Origin: Whalleya microplaca
Lineage: Eukaryota; Ascomycota; Sordariomycetes; Xylariales; Xylariaceae
DNA: 64,000 nt
Direction: 5' to 3'
Assembly (NCBI GenBank): GCA_022497155.1
Contig: MU385747.1
Span: 124,001-188,000, forward strand
In this document: piece by piece, positions 1 to 12,445 of the stretch
Layout: the number at the start of each line of letters is the position of its first letter
Position numbering within the stretch: the stretch's first letter is position 1
The notes under the pieces: model-generated
The model's database searches: none
Seen by the model: the letters and a program-made list of their open reading frames with translations, nothing else
What the model was told of the DNA's origin: nothing
Made by a program: the position numbers and the translations under genes

Positions 1-242
1 TGACCCCACCAGGCACCGACTTTGGATCCGGCGGGCACTTCGATCACAGTGGTATCTTTGTGGGTGAGGCCCTTGTTGCAGGCCATGTCGGCATCGGTGA
101 CATCTTGGATGGGGTAGTCGCTGTCAGGGGCACGAACACCCTTGAGCTGGCCCTGGTCCACTCCGTCAACGGAAACTTTCTGGAAGATGGTATGGCCGGA
201 CGCCAGCGCCGCAAGAGCGATGATAGCTGAGGGAACCTTCAT
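1..242 (-). CDS. AA9 lytic polysaccharide monooxygenase, 5' part only
   Basis: The gene reads leftward from ATG at 240-242 and runs off the window edge after about 80 codons. The product begins with a hydrophobic signal peptide ([16 protein letters not shown]) followed directly by His in [11 protein letters not shown]. An N-terminal histidine exposed by signal-peptide cleavage is the hallmark of AA9 (formerly GH61), where it forms half of the copper 'histidine brace'. AA9 enzymes are secreted and oxidatively cleave cellulose or related glucans. The region around [15 protein letters not shown] and the GSKVGAWWG stretch also match the family's first strands. No intron is seen in this part. The second copper histidine, the axial tyrosine and any carbohydrate-binding module lie outside the window, so activity cannot be judged. 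Confidence 0.9.
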   Translation of the reverse strand, partial: MKVPSAIIALAALASGHTIFQKVSVDGVDQGQLKGVRAPDSDYPIQDVTDADMACNKGLTHKDTTVIEVPAGSKVGAWWG

Positions 243-2042
243 GATTTCTCAAACATGCGATTTAGGACACTTGAGGCGAGCTAGCGAGGGCGTGGTGTCG
301 TCGCGCGCTCATATGAGAAGGCGTCCATCGACTTATATGTTGAATGCTACCAAACCAATCAGGGCACGCGGGATGTACTGGTCCGCGATAATATAGCATA
401 TCAAGGAGTTTACCCCGTACGAACCAACCACAGCTTGAGGCCACATATTACCGTACCGTGTTTCCGTCACTCTACTTCCCCATGGGGTCGGTAATCGATC
501 TTACTGACTTACCTAGTACACCTTGGCCATGCTGGCGGCGCGGGATGTCTACGCCTTCCTAGAAACAGAGCCACAATATAAATTGTCCAGTGCGTGTGAC
601 CGGACGGGATCCATCACGATGTTTCAAGTCGGACCGAGTTGACTTATATTCCGTGATGTTGAAAGTGTAGGTTCTTTTACTTGGCTCTGGTATTCAAACT
701 CGAAACACCTAAAGTCACCGTGTTCCTAACCAAAGCCACTGTATTATGATACTGTGTACATTAAACTCAAGTTTGTTAGATAGAGTCGGTACCTCCCCCG
801 CAGTACTTCTTACTCGTAGATGAATGTACATACCTCTCCTACTTTCCGAACCCTCACAGTCACTCAAGGTGCTGCAGATCTTCAACAACAACTAACAACA
901 AAAGACTCAAGGAGCTCCCATTCCTTCAAAACTGCATTGATATTCAAATGCACGCATTTTCTTATCTAATGTGGTCTAATCTAATCTCCAATAAGGAATA
1001 AAACTTTTTTCAATGCAAGTTGGATTTTTCAGGGTTGATACAATTCAGTGCCTGCCTTGTCTCCCCCTGATCTCCCTGACCTCCTTATACTCTGTGCCGG
1101 AGCCGTTGATTGAGGAGGCATAAAGCCGTTTATAGTCCGCCGTGTTGCTCGGCCTACGTCAACAGTCACTGGCAGCTGACCTGCTTGCCGCTGCTGTCGA
1201 GGAGGCTCATTGTAAGAGTGATCCCGCCCTGTGCTGATATACTCCCAAGCCGGTTGCGTCGAGGGTATTACCGCATCACACGCAATTGGGCATACCTAGC
1301 TTGATGAAAGTATTTCTCGACTACATACATAGCAGGCTCTTGGAACTGGAACTTATATCTGGTAAGTAGTAGTTTATATGATCTTGTATAATAGAATTTG
1401 GAAATCAGTGGTTTTTGTTGATAACTCTTTCATGGTGAGACATTGAGACATCGAGACTCCAGAGACAATGGGAAGTTTCCAGTACTTGATCAGTGTGCGA
1501 CATATTCACAGGTGTTTGAATCATACAGAGACGCTATCCTATTTGATCCAAAAAAGACCTGTTGAAAGAAGGTAACAAATAGTCGGTTTGATTCACAGAT
1601 ACAAGCGGATGAATATTGTTTATTGAGTATAGATGTCGCCTGTGCTCAATCTTATAGTAAAGATCATCTACATATAGGCGAGGTTCGATTCCTGACAGAG
1701 CTATATGCTTTCCAAGTCCATAACTTTAGGTACGTATCCGACATTGGCAGATTGGGCGGTCGGCACGGACCATACAAACCGCCGATATTTACCCAGGTAA
1801 CAGCAGCTGATTGGTCTATAGCCCAGCCTAACGACGGATTAGGGTTAGTACCATCAAACGCACGGTTGCTCACCTTATCCCGCCATTTGCAGATTACCTT
1901 AATTGAATCCTGCCCTCGTCACATTCTCATCGTCTTCGGAATTCCATGATGAAAGTGTGCGCATCTTGGAATATTCCTCATTCTTTCCCTCATCACCAAT
2001 ACACCACCACACCCCATCTCTTCCCCTACCAGATAAGCGAAG
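243..2042. other. Intergenic region between divergent LPMO and poly(A) polymerase genes
   Basis: No convincing gene is seen in these 1.8 kb. It holds the promoters of two divergently transcribed genes. A telomere-like TTAGGGTTAG lies at 1839-1848, about 195 bp upstream of the poly(A) polymerase start. The short ORFs here lack recognisable features and overlap the presumed 5' UTR. Confidence 0.5.
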
Positions 2043-4804
2043 ATGTATAGAAACTATACATCGTCGTCGGCGCCTGGCCCTCCTCCGCCGCCCCCGCCTG
2101 GATACGGCGCATACCACCTGAATCAACCGTCGTATGCTGCATACCCGCCTCCGCCTGGAATTGGATGGGACAACCCTCCTCGCAACGATCGCAACGATCG
2201 CAATGATAGATACGTTCCACAGGATAGACATGATGACTATAGATCCCGTGGACCTTACTCTAGCCTTCGTCACCAGCCACGATCAAACGATTACCGCCGC
2301 GATGAGCGCGACTATCGTGACAACAGCCGCAACAACGATCGAAACAACGATCGAAACAACGACCGAAACAGCGATCGAAACAACGATCGCAACAACCCTC
2401 ACCCTCCCCAGGGTGACTTCACCTTCCGTGTAGATCGCCCTTCTGGTGTGGAGTCATACGACTCTTACAAACCTTCAGAGAGAGAAGATCGCGCTACGTC
2501 GCAGTCGCAGTATGGTTCATACCAGCCTAACTACAACCGTCAACATTACTATACTCATACAAGAGACAGACGTGACAATAATCGCAGACCACCGTACAAC
2601 CCTCGCCGCGACGAAAACGAGAGACGGCGTGATCGCGACGGGCGTCGGCCCCGAGGCGGTGGGCGCGGATCCCAGCAGCAGCGCCGTCCCGGTGGCAACC
2701 GGCAACCTTACACAAAACCCGATAAGCCTCATGAACGAGCCCTCCTGTCTAGGAAACATGACGGCCAAGCAGAGGTAATGTTGGGCGATACTACAGTACG
2801 GGCTACGTACCGAGACGTCGATACCCTTTCCGACAGTGACGAGGCTGCTATGGACATCTCGGACAATTCCGACGATGACGGAGCTGAGCCCGCAAGAAAA
2901 CGCGCGCGCACGACAGCTGATACCACTGCATCGACGGCAGAGCAAGAGGCCCCCAAGTGGTCTAACCCGGATCCGTATACTGCGCTTCCCCCTCCGGATG
3001 AGAGTACGCGGAAAAAGAAGGACATGGTCCAGCTAATCCGGAAAGCACGAGTAGCAGCAGAGTCTCAGAAGCCTGCTGTGTCTACAGAGGCCGCCGACTT
3101 CATCTCGTGCGATTTCAGCGACGGTGAGGGTCAAGGTAGAGGTAAAGGTAGAGGTCAAGGTAGAGGTAAAGGTGCAGGCGAAGGTGAAGGTGGGGGCGAA
3201 GACGGCAGTGAGCCGAGAGTGAAGGAAGAGCCAGAATACTTGCAAAGCAGTGCCAGTGTTGGAAACGGCGCGCCTAATGCACCTGTAGGACCCCGCACAG
3301 GACCATCATCTTTACCAGCTAAACCACCAGCTCCATCCTCTAACCTCTCATACACCACGTATCCTGAAGCACCCGCCGAAGCTCGGGGCCCCCAAGCTGC
3401 TAAACAGGGTGACAGCAAGGAGCCAATTGACCTTGGGGCTTCTACTTCTCTCGGCAATCGCAAACGCACCTTCGATGATACCATCAAGTTGCCCCACGCA
3501 TCGCTCAAGCCCGCCACCAAGATGCGTTCGTCTGGCGACGTCCTCCCCATATGGCGGTCCAATGCAAACGAGGACCCTTGTCCTTGGGCAACGGTCGATC
3601 ATTCTGCCACGCCTTCCATGGGCACCCGGTATGCGTTCTCTACCCTTTCCCCTCTCCCCTCTCCCCTCTTCCCTCTCCGGTTTCCGGAACTTGTACTAAT
3701 GTTGTCTCAGGCTGCACAAGGAGATCATGGACTTCTACGAATACGTGCGACCCCGCCAGTTCGAGGAGGATGTCCGCAGTGCGATGATCAAGAATCTTAC
3801 CAAGCTCATCAAGAAGAGGTGGCCGGATGCCGATCTTTATCCCTTTGGCTCGTTCAAGTCCGGTCTCTACCTTCCGACTGCCGACATGGACATTGCCATT
3901 TGTTCGAGCAGCTTTGCGAATCACGGCATCCCTAAGTATGACAGGAAGAACACCCTCTTCCAGATGAGAAATTATCTGCAGAGCCACGGGATTCCCTACA
4001 TGAACGAAGTTGAACTGATCTTGCATGCGAAAGTCCCCCTTGTCAAGTACACTGATAATGAAACCGCACTGAAGGTCGACATTTCGTTTGAGAAGTTGGA
4101 TGGCCACAATGCAATCCAAGTATTCCTCGACTGGCAGAAGAAGTACCCCGCCATGCCAATTCTCGTGGCCTGGATCAAGCACTTCTTGCTAATGAGAGGC
4201 CTGAACGAGCCAGTCAGCGGCGGAATTGGTGGTTTCACCGTCATCTGCATGGTAGTCAATCTACTGAACCAGATGCCTCAGATCCAGAGCGGCTCTATGA
4301 AAGCCGAACATCATCTCGGTGAGGTGCTGATGGAATTCCTAGATTACTACGGTAACCACTTCCAGTACAAGACAGTAGCTATTCGCATGAATCCCCCTGG
4401 TCTTGTCAATAAGGTTAGCTCCACACCTTCGTTGTCCAAAGAATATGCTAACAGCAAATCAGAGTCAAGTCAGCAACGTAGTCTATCGCAACATGGACCG
4501 TCTGTCTATCCTCGACCCGAACAACCCTGAGAACGACATCTCTGGCGGTTCTGCGAACACTAGGACCATTCTGAGTCATTTCTCGAGAGCCCACGAAGTC
4601 CTGCGAAAGCGCATGGCAAGACTGGCCAGGGGAGCCGGTACGGGAGATTCTTACCCTACACTTCTCGGACCGCTGCTCGCAGGAAACTACGAAAGCTTCC
4701 GACACCAACGGGCCTACATGCAGAGGGTGGCAGCTGAGGGCCTACCGGAATACGAGCTGCATGAACCCAGCGAACCTGCATGGGATCGTCGTGTCGTCTG
4801 GTAG
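2043..4804 (+). CDS. Non-canonical poly(A) RNA polymerase, Trf4/Cid14 type (TRAMP complex)
   Basis: Three exons (2043-3628, 3711-4413, 4463-4804) join in phase to an 876-aa protein. The first splice gives RLHKEIMDFYEYVRP, the conserved entry to the Trf4 catalytic core; the second gives GLVNK-SQVSNVVYR. The nucleotidyltransferase signature is intact: GSFKSG at about residue 575, the DMD pair at about 588-590 and the third acidic residue in LKVDIS at about 652. The C-terminal DPNNPENDISGGS stretch is the PAP-associated domain. Known homologues are nuclear and add short oligo(A) tails that mark aberrant RNAs for exosome decay. The N-terminal half of about 520 residues is disordered: proline/tyrosine-rich, then NNDR repeats, RG-rich tracts and acidic stretches, which suggest RNA or protein binding. 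Both introns have good branch points (CTAAT, GCTAAC). The family assignment is secure; the exact start is the first ATG of the open frame. Confidence 0.93.
2328..2397 (+). repeat. 12-bp tandem repeat coding for RNND units
   Basis: About five to six copies of a 12-bp unit (CGAAACAACGAT and variants) encode repeated R-N-N-D in the disordered N-terminus of the poly(A) polymerase. A related 9-bp repeat encoding RND lies just before it at about 2182-2210. Unit length is a multiple of three, so copy-number change keeps the frame. Confidence 0.8.
3129..3200 (+). repeat. GGT-rich 6-bp repeat coding for GRG/GKG/GEG
   Basis: A purine-rich run of GGTARA-like hexamers within the first exon of the poly(A) polymerase codes for alternating glycine and R/K/Q/E. 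It resembles an RGG-type RNA-binding tail. Confidence 0.7.
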
Positions 4805-5865
4805 TTCAGCGCGGCGAGAAACGCTCCATCATCTCCCTGACGGTCGTCTGTGATTGCGGAGTAAAGGAGCGACATCAACGACTTTGGCGGCACTTCACTC
4901 CGGATTCTTCCCCAGTCGGATATTATAGGATTATACAAGAGATTCATCGGTATGGCGAACGAGGTGGATATCATACATACTGGAGAGCACACACCCCCCG
5001 GGTCACGAACGCGGCAATGGATCTGCAAAAATTGCTCGGGACCCATGGATGATGCATCAGGCTTTTTTTCCAGTTTACGATGACGTACTTGCTGATACCC
5101 CCTTTTGCTTTTTCTCTTCATTGACTTTCTGCAGTCCAGGGCACCACCACTGTTTTACGGCGGCATCATGTACTATAATAGACGAGGGGCGTTTTGACTC
5201 TGACCTTTTCATGTCATTGTCAAGCTCCTCGTCACTCCTACGTACCACCTACGCTACACACCCCTTGCTCGATTGCCTCGGCCTGCCAAACCCAACCTCC
5301 GGGTGTGGTCGTCGTGTATAAGCCAAGTGGCAAGGGAAAATGAACAAGCAAGCAGACAAATTCAGACCTGATATTAATTTTTCTCTATCTTCTCTTTTCT
5401 TTCTTCTTCTGCTCTCCCAGAATATAAACGTCCTCTCCAGTGGGAAATGGATGATGCATGGCCGTGACTGACTGATTGACTGACTGTACTAACCAACTTA
5501 CATGGATATCTAGGGCTGCTGCTTCCTTGACTGCTAACTTGCTTCATTGACGGTCGCGACTGCGGTTTCGATTACAATTGCGACTGCCACTTCGCGGCAT
5601 GGATTGCTAACATTCTTTACAGGCCAAATAAAGCCAGACAAGAGAAACATTTACTGTTTTTTTTTACATGTCGCTAATGGTTTCAACGCAACTCAACTTA
5701 AGCCCTACTCGATCAAAAGAGCGGTGGCTACCTTCAACAGTTGTTCGTTGCTGATGCGAAGGCCGTACCGTGTGTTGTGCATGGTGCGGCCTTCGCCCCT
5801 CCCCCCTTTTCTCACTGGATGCTGGGCTGCGTGCTTGGCTTCGGAGAGGAAGTTGTGTGTATATG

Positions 5866-5899
5866 TCTATTTATCTATTTATCTATTTATCTATCTATA
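5866..5899. repeat. TATC/TATT microsatellite
   Basis: Eight consecutive TATY tetranucleotides (CTAT TTAT CTAT pattern). Confidence 0.85.
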
Positions 5900-6904
5900 C
5901 CTACTGCTGCTGGATGGGTTAGATGGGTGTTGATGAATTTAGGTGGATGGGTAGCTACTCAGGTAAGTTAGTAGGTAGGCAGGCATGTACGTCCAAATTG
6001 GTCTCCTACATGGTTTCAAGGATCGTTTACAGCTAAAGAGGTCGGCCAAATTGGGAAGCATTATGGTGGGCTGGTGCATAGGTATGCATGTACGTATGTA
6101 GGTGTCTCCTTTTCAAGTCCGCTGCGGGCGTTGTACGGGGTTAAACATGGAGTATGTGCTTATATGCTCGTTTGGTGTTACGCGTGACATAAGTTAGAAA
6201 TATGATCTATATAGGGAGCATTGATCAACTACATGTAGTACCGGTGTTGAGAGATTGTACGGAGCAAATATAAGACTTGACGTTTTTCTTTTTGTCACGC
6301 GAAACGTCAGCTCTGCCTCGAAAGAGGTACCCTGACCGTTCTATACTCCATAGCAGCGTCGTTGTGTAGCAAGGTAGATAGCACCCGGACGTAAACATAT
6401 TCGTCATCATATTCATCATTGACGGCTACGATGTTATTACAAGTAAATAAGATCTAGCATCATGGTTTAACTGCTTGATATCATACCAGATCCTTATGAC
6501 ATGACGTGCTATACTGCATGGCCTCTCCGGTGTCTAACTAAGGAGGTAAGTAGCGAAGGTAGCCCAGATCAGATCCCGAATCCCGGGTTCATTGGTTACT
6601 TACTTGCACTGCTTGTCCGCACGACATATGAGGTAACCTGGGGTATGTTCAACATGAGATTCAACCTGCACGACGCAAGCTGCCTAATCGGGCTCTGCGA
6701 GTATGTATGCGTACGATTCCGGAGCGGAACAAACGGCGCGAGGTCGGACAATCCGCCCCGACTGCACAATGCGTTTATTCACCCACCTTACCTAAAGACA
6801 TACTCGGTCAGTCGGCGCCCGCTCCCGCCTTGCGGGGTCGTGAGACACGCGCGCATAGGTACGCACATGGTTGCCGGCAGGTAAAGGCTACCGAAAGAAG
6901 GTTA

Positions 6905-6923
6905 GGCAGGTAGGTAGGTAGGT
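6905..6923. repeat. (GTAG)n microsatellite
   Basis: Four tandem AGGT units; part of a broader zone of GTAN-rich sequence. Confidence 0.8.
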
Positions 6924-9089
6924 TCCTGATGCGCGGTGCGACGGTGCCATCCGCCCTGAGACATGCATGCAGCGGGCGGTACATCACGTTTTCTATTTAC
7001 ATCTGCGTACGTACATGTATGTATGTATGTAGGTACAGAAGAGGTAGATACCGACCGAGTCTGCACCAGTCACATGGGCGGGGAGAAGAGACGGAATTGC
7101 TTAGGTTCTTAGTCAATGGTATGAAGAGCGCATACATACATGGGATGCACTTGTTGTGTCACCCGCCCGTTCGAGAGAGTCACGCTACACAGCTCAGGTG
7201 CGCGCCGTGGATTTAAGCGTATTGGGAGTGTTTGACCGGGAGGGAGGCGACGGAGGCTTTTCTTTCGGTCTAAAGTGCGGAGGTGGGGATGGGGTTGCGG
7301 GGTATGAGGGTATTTGTACATGGTAGATAGAGGTAATGAACTGGAGTAACGGGGAGCAGCTCATGTCTCACTTGAGAGGTGTATTATTAGAATTGAGATG
7401 AGGCGAATTTCGCGGCTATTATGTGTGTTCATTATCCTGTCTATCTGTATGAGAACTGCAGAGAGTGACGATGCTGGAAAAGTTACTCCTTTTCTATGAG
7501 ATGTTGACGGCTGACTAGAGAGTTGTATGTACGTCAAGTTAATGCATGTTACTCATGAAGCTCAATACGGTACTAATGCCTAACATCTGTTTAAGATCCC
7601 GATATAGAAAACTTTCCACGATCGTGAAAGAGGTGTTCAGCTGCTTGGCTCTCAAAGCAACTCCGACTAATACCTGGTTAGTTCGCTCCCGACTCCCGAC
7701 TCCGACCTCGAAATCGGGGCTTTCTCGGTGCGACTAGGTTGGTGCGTTGGGGATGAAGCGATATATTCCGGTGCTGGATGGCGTGCTGCAGAACTGGATG
7801 AAAAACATGTACATACGTACAACATACTTTGACTGGATAGAAGCCAGAAAAGAATCACATTCGGTAGAGGCCAGTCACGGGTCGAGAAGGCTCTGCGGTG
7901 TCGTCGCGAAGGAATACAGTGCTGAGTATCAGGTTCTCATTGGCATTGAGAGCTCGTGGAGAGAGGACCCCTATTAATTATATCTGCAAGGGGCGAAAGG
8001 GAACCCTGCGCACGACTCCAAGCAATTATAACCCTGTCAAGGGCTCGCTTGTTGTTACTCCAACGCTTCAAGGCACTCCTGCAATACGGCAGTGATCTGC
8101 ATGTGGCATGTTCTCAGCCTGGGGAACCTAGCGAGGTTCGCTGCATCGGGGGTCGTGTCATCCTGCCTAGTCTCCCACTGAAAGAATATTATTGGACCGA
8201 GTTTCATGCTTGACCACCTCGTCTGCTCGTCTGGACCATACAGCTGGATAAAACATGTTGGTAAAATGCGGGGAGCAGGCCATCCAGACAGCCAGAGAAA
8301 CCAATGCACCGCTATGACTCTGTTTCGTCTTTGTGTATTCTTTTTGGGTGTTTACACATATGCAGCGTTATGATATTTACTCAACTTAGTCGCCTTTGTT
8401 CCGGCTGACATGCCGAAGGGGATAACGGCAGCGAAGAGCTTTCTCCGCCAATAACACAAGTGTGTTTGTATGTGTGGTTGCAAGAGTTGCATTATAAGCT
8501 CCGTCCAGAGTCGGAGATCGACGTTCTAACAAACCTGAAAGACCACCAATGGAGGACACGAAGTACGGCTTGAAAGCCACCTTGCAGTTATTTCTTCGGA
8601 TGGCGCAGCCCTATCATAGGCCAGGGTCACATTTTGTACATCTTGGCCTGCAGATATTTCACCATGTACAGGGCCTCCGGTACTAAGGAACCACCACAAC
8701 CGTGCCTCGGGCCTAGTCGACGACCCCGGACGTTTGGGACGTTTGGGATGATTGTCCCTGGGGAACAGCCTGACCCACCGCTCATCACAGCATGCTGGCT
8801 GTTTGCCCGCGGTCTGGTTCGGGTCTGGTCGTACGAGCGGCTAAGGTTACTGCATTTGACTTTATTTATTAATCTCATACTATGTCATAAACTAACTTCC
8901 CTTTTCTTTTCGCTATCGATTTAGGCTTTTTCTTTATCGTTCTTGGTCGCTTGTCTGCCGCCCTTTGTGTGTTGCAGAACCCTTGCTCCCGAGAGACAGC
9001 CACTGTCTGTCTCTCTTAGCTCCGTCTCTCGTTAATGCGCCTACAATGATCTATCGTCTAATCTAGCGACATCGAGGCGGTCGTTTAAT

Positions 9090-10987
9090 ATGTATCAACC
9101 CAGCAATGTGTATTTCATATGCGGCTTTGCCGCCATCGGTAACTACTCCCTTGCTTGAGATGACTGGGGTTGCCTGATTTCAAGTTGCTGAATTTTTGAC
9201 CAGGCGGTGGGCTGTTCGGCTTCGATATTAGCTCCATGAGCGGTGTCTTGGGAACCCAGGCATACAAGCGATATTTTAATAATCCAGTGTCCACCCGGCA
9301 GGGTGGTATAACTGCGAGTATGCCGGCGGGTTCACTTGTTGGTAAGGGATACCAAGTTCGCGCGTCCTCGCTTTAATGAGAGTGTCATTCTCACGCTCCG
9401 GTGCAGGTTCACTTGCAAGCTCCTTCATCGCCGACGAGTTCTCGCGCAAAGTGGCTCTCCAATTTTCCTGCATCCTCTGGATCATTGGTTCAATGTACGT
9501 TATATCTGAAACACTTCTTGCTAGGCGCCCGAACATGCATGAGTATCAACCCGGAGGTAGCCAGCTGACGTCTCTAGTGTCCAATGTGCCTCCCAAAATG
9601 TTGGTATGCTGTGTGCCGGCCGAGTCGTTTCTGGGTTGGGTGTTGGCATCGCCTCCTCCATCGTCCCCGTCTATATGTCTGAGGTGGCCCCGAAGGAGAT
9701 TCGTGGCCGCGTCGTTTCTTTACATCAATGGGCCATCACATGGGGTATTCTGATCCAGTTCTTCATTCAGTACGGCGCTGCGCAAGTCGGTGGAGGACCC
9801 GATGACCCGAATCAGCCGGAAGCAGCGTTTCGGATCCCGTGGGGGGTCCAGATGGTTCCGGGTTGGATTCTCCTGATCGGCCTATTTTTCTTCCCATATA
9901 GCCCTCGTTGGCTCGCATCCAAGGATCGCTGGGAGGAAGCCATCAGGGTCCTGGCGCAGCTCCACGGAGATGGAGACGTCAACCACCCTAAGGTGCTGGC
10001 GGAGTATAAGGAGATCGAGGAAGCGCTGCGCTTTGAGCGTGACGAGACGGTGTCTAATTTTAAGGCGCTTGTACAGCCGCGGATCTTTAGGCGAGTTCTT
10101 CTGGGCATGAGTATTCAGATGTGGTCACAGGTAAGCTCACACTCATTGAGAACGCATTCGACTCTACCCTAACTCATGATACTCCATAGCTGTCTGGTAT
10201 GAACATCATGATGTATTATATAGTTTACATCATGGAGTTAGCCCAAATTGGCTCTGCTCTATCGACCGCCTCGATACAATACGTAATTAACGTCGTTCTG
10301 ACTCTGCCCTGCATCTTGTTTCTCGACAAGTTTGGTCGGCGCCCCGCCTTGATTCTCGGCGCCTTCTTCATGATGGTCTTCTTCTTTATTTCAGGTATGT
10401 ACCTTTCATGGTGTACTCTAACATGAACAAGCTGACACCACATAGGCTCGCTTCAGGCCGTCTATGGAATGCCCAATGACGGGCGCGGCAGTAGCGACAT
10501 CACATGGATCGTGCCGGATAACAAGTTGGCGTCGGCGGCCATAGTCGCGATGTCGTACCTGTTCGTAGCGACGTACTCGACGAGCTGGGGGCCGACGTCG
10601 TGGACGTACCCGGCGGAGATCTTCCCGAGCCGAGTGCGGGCGAAGGCGGTCAGTCTGAGCACGGCGTCGAACTGGCTGTGGAACATGATCCTGGCGTTCG
10701 CGGTGCCGCCGCTGCTCTGGCACATCAACTGGAAGATGTATATGATCTTCGCGGCCTTCAACGGCGCCGCCTGCGCGCACATGGCCCTGTGCGCCCCTGA
10801 GACCAAGGGCTTCACGCTCGAGGAGATGGACGACGTCTTCGACTCCGGCCGCCCGGCCTGGCGGAACCTCAAGAAGACCAGCCGTATTGATGCATTACAG
10901 AAGGATATCGAGATGGGCAACCTGAAGATCAGCGCGCCGCTGGGCGGCATGGTAGACGCGCATGAGGAGGAGAAATATATCAGGTAG
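9090..10987 (+). CDS. MFS sugar transporter, high-affinity glucose transporter type
   Basis: Six exons (9090-9138, 9204-9341, 9407-9494, 9578-10130, 10190-10394, 10446-10987) join in phase to 524 aa, the usual size for a 12-helix Sugar_tr (TC 2.A.1.1) permease. Visible signatures are GGGLFGFDISSMSG in helix 1, GRVVSGLGVGIASS followed by PVYMSEVAPKEIRGR, PYSPRWL, WSQLSGMNIMMYY, DKFGRRPA, PAEIFPSRVRAKA and the terminal PETKGFTLEEMDDVFD. The helix-1 motif resembles Kluyveromyces HGT1 and Neurospora HGT-1 proteins, so hexose-proton symport at the plasma membrane is the likely role. The first exon is only 49 nt and would be missed by simple ORF calling. The last exon is clearly GC-richer than the earlier ones. 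Substrate specificity cannot be read from sequence alone. Confidence 0.93.
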
Positions 10988-12445
10988 GACGAGGCGGGTG
11001 CGCCTTTGCTGTGCTAGGAACACGCTGTTTGTAGCGAACGATTTACGATCTATGTTGGCTGGGAATTTCTATCTGCGAGTCTTGATACCCCCTGATGCGT
11101 CCTAGTCTAGCGCGCAGATGCCGGCGTTTACATATATATAACCTTTTCTTAACTGTGTATTGTCTATTACGAGAACGACCCCCCATAGGATAAGACATAA
11201 GACCGGAAAATCTAAAATTCAAGTTAGCTCTGCCCTTATATTGAATGGCGTTTACGTGTTTCACTTTGAGACTATTGCTTTCGACGTTATGCTGTTCCTA
11301 TCTTCGAGTTCTTCGAGGTGGATGTTAGTGAAAACCTAATGATCTAGTATGCGACATAACCACTCCGACATGGCCCCCCTCCCCTTTTTTCTTCTTACTC
11401 AATTTTTGCTGCCGGTCCATGTCAGGATGGGCATGGGTTCCAGGCCTTCTGAGGGAGCGGGTGATTTCTATATTTGTTAGGCCACAGGGTGCACACACTC
11501 ACAGTGGCGCACAGCCACCCTCTCCTATATTGCTATAGCTTCACACTCACAGTACCTTAGATAGATCATCAATCATACACAGTTTGACCTCACAAGCTTT
11601 CACACAGCTAATAAATTAGCTGACCTTTTACTCCTCACTTTATTATTTTCTAGCAATATACACCTTTTACTTAACATGCGCCACCTCTTTCCTTAAGCCG
11701 TCACACTATATATACGTGATAATTATTAGATGTATTTAAATAAACACATAGTTCAATTAACACATAGAAGCCGGCTCAAGAAATAATAGACTTTAGTAAA
11801 TGCCTTACTAGAGCTTTTTTTTCTTTTGGCGCAGACCCTGTCATTCGACACAGTCTTCTTAATGGCCTGTTAACAATCTCTCCTTTCCATGCAGATGTGT
11901 AATTACCCAATCTATCTGATGACGTGTGCGTCTGGAAGCCTTGATGCAGCGGTGTGCCATTTATCAAGGAACTGACCATGTTGTGTGCCCACCTAGAAGT
12001 TTGGATGCCTTTCAGGGTATCAGTGATGGCAACTGGTGTGGGTGAATATGCATACCTACAATCGAGGCTGGTGTAAATACAATTGCTCTCAACCAATCGT
12101 GCCCACAAAAATACAACACAATTGGAGCACAATATGCCTCATATAAATGCAACACACTTCAAAGTAGAAAGTGGCGTCCCAGAACGGGGCGCTGTTCAGG
12201 GTGGCAGAGTGGCTGTACATAGGTAGCCATTGAGACACTACCAATGAGAAACGACGAGTAGACTGCGGTGACACCTAATTACACTGTGGTAGTTGCATAT
12301 TACACGAGTCGATAAATTTGATGGAGGACGTTATCTATAAAATAACATGGCGGGAGCGTAGATATTACGAAAGTAGCTTTAACGCGCGAAGTTGTCCCGG
12401 TTTTTGAACGAAGCCAATTTTGAAAACCAAGCCCGTCAGATTGTC
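10988..12445. other. Intergenic region, no gene seen
   Basis: About 1.45 kb without a supported gene. It holds short direct copies of CACACTCACAGT near 11.49-11.55 kb and a perfect palindrome AGCTAATAAATTAGCT at about 11606-11621. ORFs here show no recognisable features. Confidence 0.4.

Larger units (their letters stand above)
4805..9089. other. 4.3 kb gene-free region rich in GTA-type tetranucleotide runs
   Basis: No ORF here has recognisable domains or fungal exon structure. Between about 5.85 and 7.85 kb there are many short runs of GTAT, GTAG, GTAC and their complements, including a TATC/TATT microsatellite at 5866-5899 and (GTAG)n at 6905-6923. The far right part is the promoter of the sugar transporter; a GGCTAA, the core motif of XlnR/Xyr1-type activators, lies at 8838-8843, about 250 bp before the start codon. 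Confidence 0.5.

Noticed and set aside
1640..1715. tRNA-like T-loop word GGTTCGATTCC
   Set aside because: The flanking bases do not form a five-pair T stem, and no matching acceptor or anticodon stem was found.
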